This document shows, piece by piece, positions 59,843 to 64,000 of a DNA stretch of 64,000 nucleotides (the first letter of the stretch is position 1; each line of letters begins with the position of its first letter). Both the position numbers and the translations under genes were made by a program. The stretch is from VRUE01 sp963720805 (GTDB lineage Bacteria > Actinomycetota > Thermoleophilia > Solirubrobacterales > 70-9), in assembly GCA_963720805.1 (NCBI GenBank), contig CAVRGT010000012.1:328603-392602 (forward strand), written 5' to 3'. The notes beneath the pieces were generated by a model. The model was not told the origin of the DNA. It made no database searches and saw only the letters and a program-made list of their open reading frames with translations.

Positions 59843-61848
59843 GCGCTACTGCTTGGGCCTGGCTGGTCCTCCTATTCCCACTCGTGGGCTCGATCGCGAT
59901 CGGTCTCAGCTTCAAGGCGATCCCCGCGCGTGCTGCGGGAATCGTCGGCACAGCTGCCATCGGGCTCGCGTTCGTTTGCGGCGTCGCCGCGCTGATCAGC
60001 CTGCTTGGCGAATCGCCCGACGCGCGCCACCACGCATCGTCGCTCTGGGACTACGCCTCGGTCGCGGGGCTCGACATCAAGCTCGGCATCTTCGTCGACC
60101 CGCTCTCGGTCTTTATGGTCCTGATCGTGACCGGGGTCTCGACCCTGATCCACCTCTACTCGTTCGGCTACATGCAGTCCGACGAGGGCTATCACCGCTT
60201 CTTCAGCTACCTCAACTTCTTCGTCTTCTCGATGCTGCTGTTGGTCCTCGCCGGCAACTTCGTGCTCTTGATCGTCGGCTGGGCTTTTGTCGGCTTCGCC
60301 TCCTACGCGCTGATCAGCTTCTGGTACCGGCGCGCCACCGCGACCAGGGCCGGGATGAAGGCCTTCGTGATCAACGTCGTCGGCGACATCGGCCTCGTGC
60401 TCGCCGCCTTCCTGATCTTCCGCGAACTGGGGACCTTCGAATACAGCGAGGTCTTCGCCAAGGCGCCGCACGTCTTCCACACGAATGAGTGGACGGTGAC
60501 GGCGATCTGCCTGCTGCTCCTCGTCGGCGCCTTCGCCAAGTCGGCGCAGCTGCCCTTCCACACCTGGCTGCCCGACGCGATGGAGGGCCCGACCCCGGTC
60601 TCCTCGCTGATCCACGCGGCGACGATGGTCACCGCCGGCGTCTACCTGATCGCCCGCACCCACACGCTCTTCGTCCTCGCCCCCACCGCAGCCGACATCG
60701 CCGCCTTCACCGGCCTGGCGACGCTGCTGGTCGCCGGCACGATCGCGATCGCGATGACCGACCTGAAGCGGGCGATCGCCTACTCGACGATGAGCCAGAT
60801 CGGCTACATGATCATGGGCGTCTCGATCGGCGCCTACGCGCAGGGGCTCTTCCACCTGATGACCCACGCCTTTTTCAAGGCGCTGCTGTTCATGGCGGCC
60901 GGCTCGATCATCTCGGCGATGGCCAACCGCCAGGACATCGACCGGATGAGCGGCTTCTGGAAGGCGATGCGGTTCACCTCGCTGATGCTGCTGATCGGCG
61001 GCCTGGCGCTGGCCGCCTTCCCGCTCACCTCGGGCTTCTTCTCCAAGGACTCGATCCTCGCCTACGCTGAGGCGCGCGGCGGGATGTATTTCTGGATGGC
61101 GATCGGCGGCTACGTCGGAGCCTTCTTGACCGCGATCTACACCTTCCGGCTGATCTTCCGGGTGTTGCCGGGCGCGCCGTGCCCGGAGGCCCAGCACCTG
61201 GTCGACACTGGCGAGCTTTTCCATGGCCCGGCGATCAACCCGGCTACCGAAGAGCTCGAGGACGCGGATATCGGCTTCCCCGGCGCCCACCACCACATCG
61301 CCGAGCAGTCCAAGCCGATGGCGGTGGCGATGGCGGTGCTCGCTTTCGGAGCGCTGTTCGCCGGCCTGATCCAGATCCCCGGCGTCGATGACGTCCTCTT
61401 CAAGTTCCTCGACCCGGTCTTCGCCGGCTCGCCGCTCAGCGAGGTCCACCCGAGCGTCGGCGCCGAGTGGCGGGGGCTGGCGATCGGCGGGGTCATCTCG
61501 TTGCTCGGCATCGCCACCGCCTGGCTGCTTTGGGTGCGCAGCCCCGAGCTGCCGGCGCTCTTCCGCGAGCGGCTACGCCCGGTCTACCTGCTCGCGGCCA
61601 ACAAGTGGTACTTCGACGAGGCGATCGACTTCCTGATCGTGCGCCCGGCATTGGCGATCGGTCGCTTCGCCAACCGGGTCATCGAGCGCGTCGTGGTCGA
61701 CGGACTCATCAGCGGCACCGAGGACATCGTCGGCGGCAGTGGCCGCGTCGTCCGCGTCGTGCAGAGCGGCTTCGTGCGCAGCTACGCGCTGCTGCTGCTG
61801 GTCGGCTTCGCCGGCCTCGCCCTCTACTTCCTGCTCTCCAGCTCATGA
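59839..61848 (+). CDS. nuoL: NADH-quinone oxidoreductase subunit L
   Basis: 669 residues from GTG 59839; a longer frame upstream is shadow. Antiporter-like subunit: 14 or more helices, with LPFHTWLPDAMEGPTPVSSLIHAATMVTAGVYLIAR (short: HTWLPDAMEGPTPVSSLIHA) and key Lys/Glu, plus the amphipathic lateral helix and last TM near the C-terminus (YALLLLVGFAGLALYFLL). Overlaps nuoM. Confidence 0.95.
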   Translation: MSATAWAWLVLLFPLVGSIAIGLSFKAIPARAAGIVGTAAIGLAFVCGVAALISLLGESPDARHHASSLWDYASVAGLDIKLGIFVDPLSVFMVLIVTGVSTLIHLYSFGYMQSDEGYHRFFSYLNFFVFSMLLLVLAGNFVLLIVGWAFVGFASYALISFWYRRATATRAGMKAFVINVVGDIGLVLAAFLIFRELGTFEYSEVFAKAPHVFHTNEWTVTAICLLLLVGAFAKSAQLPFHTWLPDAMEGPTPVSSLIHAATMVTAGVYLIARTHTLFVLAPTAADIAAFTGLATLLVAGTIAIAMTDLKRAIAYSTMSQIGYMIMGVSIGAYAQGLFHLMTHAFFKALLFMAAGSIISAMANRQDIDRMSGFWKAMRFTSLMLLIGGLALAAFPLTSGFFSKDSILAYAEARGGMYFWMAIGGYVGAFLTAIYTFRLIFRVLPGAPCPEAQHLVDTGELFHGPAINPATEELEDADIGFPGAHHHIAEQSKPMAVAMAVLAFGALFAGLIQIPGVDDVLFKFLDPVFAGSPLSEVHPSVGAEWRGLAIGGVISLLGIATAWLLWVRSPELPALFRERLRPVYLLAANKWYFDEAIDFLIVRPALAIGRFANRVIERVVVDGLISGTEDIVGGSGRVVRVVQSGFVRSYALLLLVGFAGLALYFLLSSS

Positions 61849-63438
61849 TCAACTCGCTGCTCTGGACACCGCTCGCCTTCGGCCTGATCGGCCTCTTCAT
61901 CCCCAAGCGGCTGACCGGCTGGTGGGCGACGCTGGGCGCGGTGGCGACGCTGGGCATCGCGATCTCGCTCCTCGCCGGCTTCGACTCGGGTGCATCCGGC
62001 CTGCAGGACAGCGTCGACGTCAACTGGATCCCCGGCCTCGGGGTCGACTACAGCCTCGGGATCGACGGCCTCAACGTCTTCCTGATCGTGCTGACCGCGG
62101 TGCTGTGGACGGCGGGCACGGCCTTCGCCGCCTTCCGCGAGCAGGATCGCCCCCACCTCTTCTTCCTGATGATGCTGATCGGCGAGACCGCGACCCTGGG
62201 CTCGTTCCTGGCCCAGGACCTGCTGCTCTTCGTCCTCTTCTTCGACCTGATGCTGGTGCCGTTCTACTTCCTCTTCGGCGCCTGGGGCAGCGATCGCGAG
62301 GGTGGCCCGACCGCCGCTGCGGCGACGCTGAAGATGATCGTCTACACGCTGATCGGCTCGCTGCTGATGCTGGTCGCGGCGATCGCGACCGCGATCATCG
62401 CCGCCGACGGAGGGCACATCACCTTCTCGATCGCCGAGCTCGCCAAGCACCCGGTCGGCGCAGGCAGCCAGCGCTGGATCTTCTGGTTCTTCGCCGCCGC
62501 CTTCCTGGTCAAGATGCCCGCCTTCCTCCTGCACGGCTGGATGCCCGACGCCTACCGCGCGGCGCCGCTCCCTGCCCTGGCCGTCTTCTCCGGCGTGCTG
62601 GCCAAGGTCGGCGCCTACGGCTTCCTGCGCGTCGTGCTGCCGCTCTTCCCGGCGGCGACGATCGAATTCCAGGAGGTGATCCTGGTCATCGCCCTGGCCT
62701 CGATCCTCTACGGCTCGGTGATGGCCTTCACCCAGACCAACGTGCGGCTGATCGCCGGCTACTCCTCGGTGGCGCAGCTCGGCTTCATCACCGCCGGGAT
62801 CTTCGCCCTCTCCGCCGATGGAGCAGACGGGGCAATCCTGCAGATGGTCAACCACGGCCTCGTCGTCGCCCCGCTCTTCGTCATCGTCGCGATCCTGGCC
62901 GAGCGCTCCGGCACGGAGGACCTGCGCGAGATGGGCGGCATGGCAATGAAGGCCCCGGTCCTGGCCGCCCTCTTCCTGATAGTCACCCTGGCTACCCTGG
63001 CAATGCCCGGCTCAGCCAACTTCGTCGGCGAGTTCTACATCCTCAACGGCCTCTTCGACTCGAAGATCGTCTTCGCCTTCGTCGCGATCAGCGGCGTCGC
63101 GATGACGCCTACTACGCACTGCGCCTCTACCAGCGCACCATGCACAACCGCAAGCCGGACGGGCTGATCTCGCGCGAGATCAGCTGGCGCGACGGCGTCG
63201 TGCTGGTCCCCTGGTGCTCTGCATCCTGGGGCTCGCGCTGTACCCGCAGTTGATCTTGAAGCGCACGGACACTTCAGTGGCGCATCCGTGGCGGCGACCG
63301 AAGGGCCGTCGGGAGGGTCTCCCAAAACACTTAGCGCGAAGCGGCCACCAAGTCCCGGAGAGCAACCCACACAGCTCCGCGGAGTCGCGTTTTGGGAGAC
63401 CCCCCGACGGCCCCGACCCCACCAAGGCAAGCCAGTGA
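61845..63438 (+). CDS. nuoM: NADH-quinone oxidoreductase subunit M, two frameshifts and palindromic tail
   Basis: About 531 codons from ATG 61845 (ATGA with nuoL). Helices with LGIDGLNVFLIVLTAVLW, FFDLMLVPFYFLFG, KMPAFLLHGWMPDAY and GSVMAFTQTNVRLIAGYSSVAQLGFI. Frame lost near 63110; the true continuation AYYALRLYQRTMHNRKPDG is one frame over. Lost again near 63213 in CCCC (native PLVLCILGLALYPQ, five C). The last 45 residues come from the palindrome 63303-63414. Two missing bases give length one over a multiple of three. Confidence 0.88.
63303..63414. repeat. 25-bp palindrome at the nuoM end
   Basis: GGGCCGTCGGGAGGGTCTCCCAAAAC-like arm (63303-63328) and 63389-63414 pair except for one extra A. 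Inner end CTCCCAAAAC equals the arm end at 49217-49242; the 60-base loop is different (TTAGCGCGAAGC). Read in frame as the nuoM C-terminus. Confidence 0.85.
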
Positions 63439-64000
63439 ACTTCCACGCCCCCCACGTCGACTACGCCGCGCTCTCGCCCGTCCTAGCCCTGACCCCGGCC
63501 TCTGCGTCGTCCTGCTCGCCAGCGTCTTCAAGCCGCTCAAGCGCAGCATCCCGACGCTGACCCTGATCACGCTCGCCACCACGGCCGGGCTGCTGATCTG
63601 GCGCTGGGACAACCCGACAGGACCTGGGCTCGGGAGCCTGCGGATCGACGACCTGGCGATTTCCATCTCGCTGATCGCGGTTTTCACCGCGGCTTCGCCG
63701 TCCTCTTTCGATCCGCGAGCCCGCCGCCGACCGGGGGGCCCGGGCGAGTACCACGCGCTGCTGCTCGGCTCGGTCCTCGGCATGGTCCTGCTTACCCAGG
63801 CCAGAACCTGGTCACCTTCTTCGTCGCCATCGAGACGCTGTCGATCCCGCTCTACATCCTCTGCGCCGCCAACATGCGGCGAGAGAAATCGCTCGAGTCG
63901 GGGCTCAAGTACCTGATCGTCGGCTCGCTCGGCTCGGCGACCCTGCTCTACGGGATGGCGATCCTCTACGGCGGCAAGGGCTCGACCGGGTTCGCCGGGC
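63435..64000 (+). CDS. nuoN: NADH-quinone oxidoreductase subunit N, cut by window edge, several frameshifts
   Basis: Starts at GTG 63435 within the nuoM stop (GTGA): VNFHAPHVDYAALSPVLAL. Frame lost near 63497 (four C for five), 63690, 63735 and 63800. Repaired text reads GLCVVLLASVFKPL, YHALLLGSVLGMVLLTQ, LVTFFVAIETLSIPLYILCAANMRREKSLESGLKYLIVGSLGSATLLYGM (short: FFVAIETLSIPLYIL, SLESGLKYLIVGS), all NuoN. At least 189 codons in the window. Confidence 0.85.

Noticed and set aside
59872..61449. 525-codon minus-strand frame over nuoL
   Set aside because: Antisense to a complete NuoL; same shadow composition.
23452..63414. Reading all palindromes as intrinsic terminators
   Set aside because: They lack T-tracts, many lie within operons or inside coding sequence, and two families carry a ribosome binding site for the next gene.
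1..64000. tRNA, rRNA, CRISPR arrays and insertion sequences
   Set aside because: No T-arm consensus, rRNA conserved blocks, regularly spaced repeats or transposase motifs were found by reading both strands.

Overview
This is a GC-rich window from an actinobacterium, most likely of the class Thermoleophilia (Solirubrobacterales-like). That placement is inferred from several things: giant secreted NHL/Fn3/DUF11 surface proteins with a basic C-x-x-G-x-x-x-x-x-G-x-C tail, a class II (B12) ribonucleotide reductase, a topoisomerase I that begins like the archaeal-type enzymes, a complete nuoA-N operon, a deazaflavin-type nitroreductase, and the topA-tmk-holB order. No rRNA, tRNA, CRISPR array or insertion sequence was recognised.

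Layout. 1-7.4 kb: lower-GC, minus-strand secreted surface proteins. 7.6-12.2 kb: a small lipoprotein facing a four-gene minus-strand operon (AAA ATPase, SprT-like protein, metallophosphoesterase, Vps62-like protein). 12.3-15.5 kb: a two-component system, then a GT2 glycosyltransferase with a DUF2304 partner. 15.6-21.6 kb: holB, tmk and topA, with two accessory genes and a candidate structured RNA between holB and tmk. 21.7-29 kb: epimerase, siroheme enzyme, a MarR/YceI/FMN-reductase redox group, hemolysin III and nrdJ. 29-35 kb: a probable defence or toxin-antitoxin island holding an HTH/nucleotidyltransferase pair, an operon of UvrD-like helicase, DarT-like ADP-ribosyltransferase and ADP-ribosylglycohydrolase-VOC fusion, and a Phd-like/unknown pair. 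35-49 kb: P450, esterase, CsoR, ABC transporter, HAD phosphatase, MFS transporter, thioesterase, MsrB, response regulator, serS, cytochrome c, flavin enzymes, MazF/RHH and membrane proteins. 49.9-64 kb: the complex I operon nuoA to nuoN, with nuoN cut by the window edge.

Two signals stand out. First, the window is full of long, near-perfect palindromes (at least 20). They lie at gene ends, between tightly packed operon genes, and in frame inside nuoC, nuoG, nuoJ, nuoM and holB. Several occur as families. In one pair the 24-base central loop is identical while the roughly 26-29 bp self-complementary arms are unrelated. This looks like an expanded palindromic element able to sit inside proteins. 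Second, the DarT-like transferase is coupled to an ADP-ribosylglycohydrolase of the ARH type and to a short superfamily I helicase, not to the classical macrodomain antitoxin.

Caution on quality: about 18 single-base frameshifts interrupt otherwise well-conserved genes (surface protein genes, Vps62-like gene, holB, ARH, nuoM, nuoN). Several fall in homopolymers, so most are probably sequencing or assembly errors and not real gene decay.
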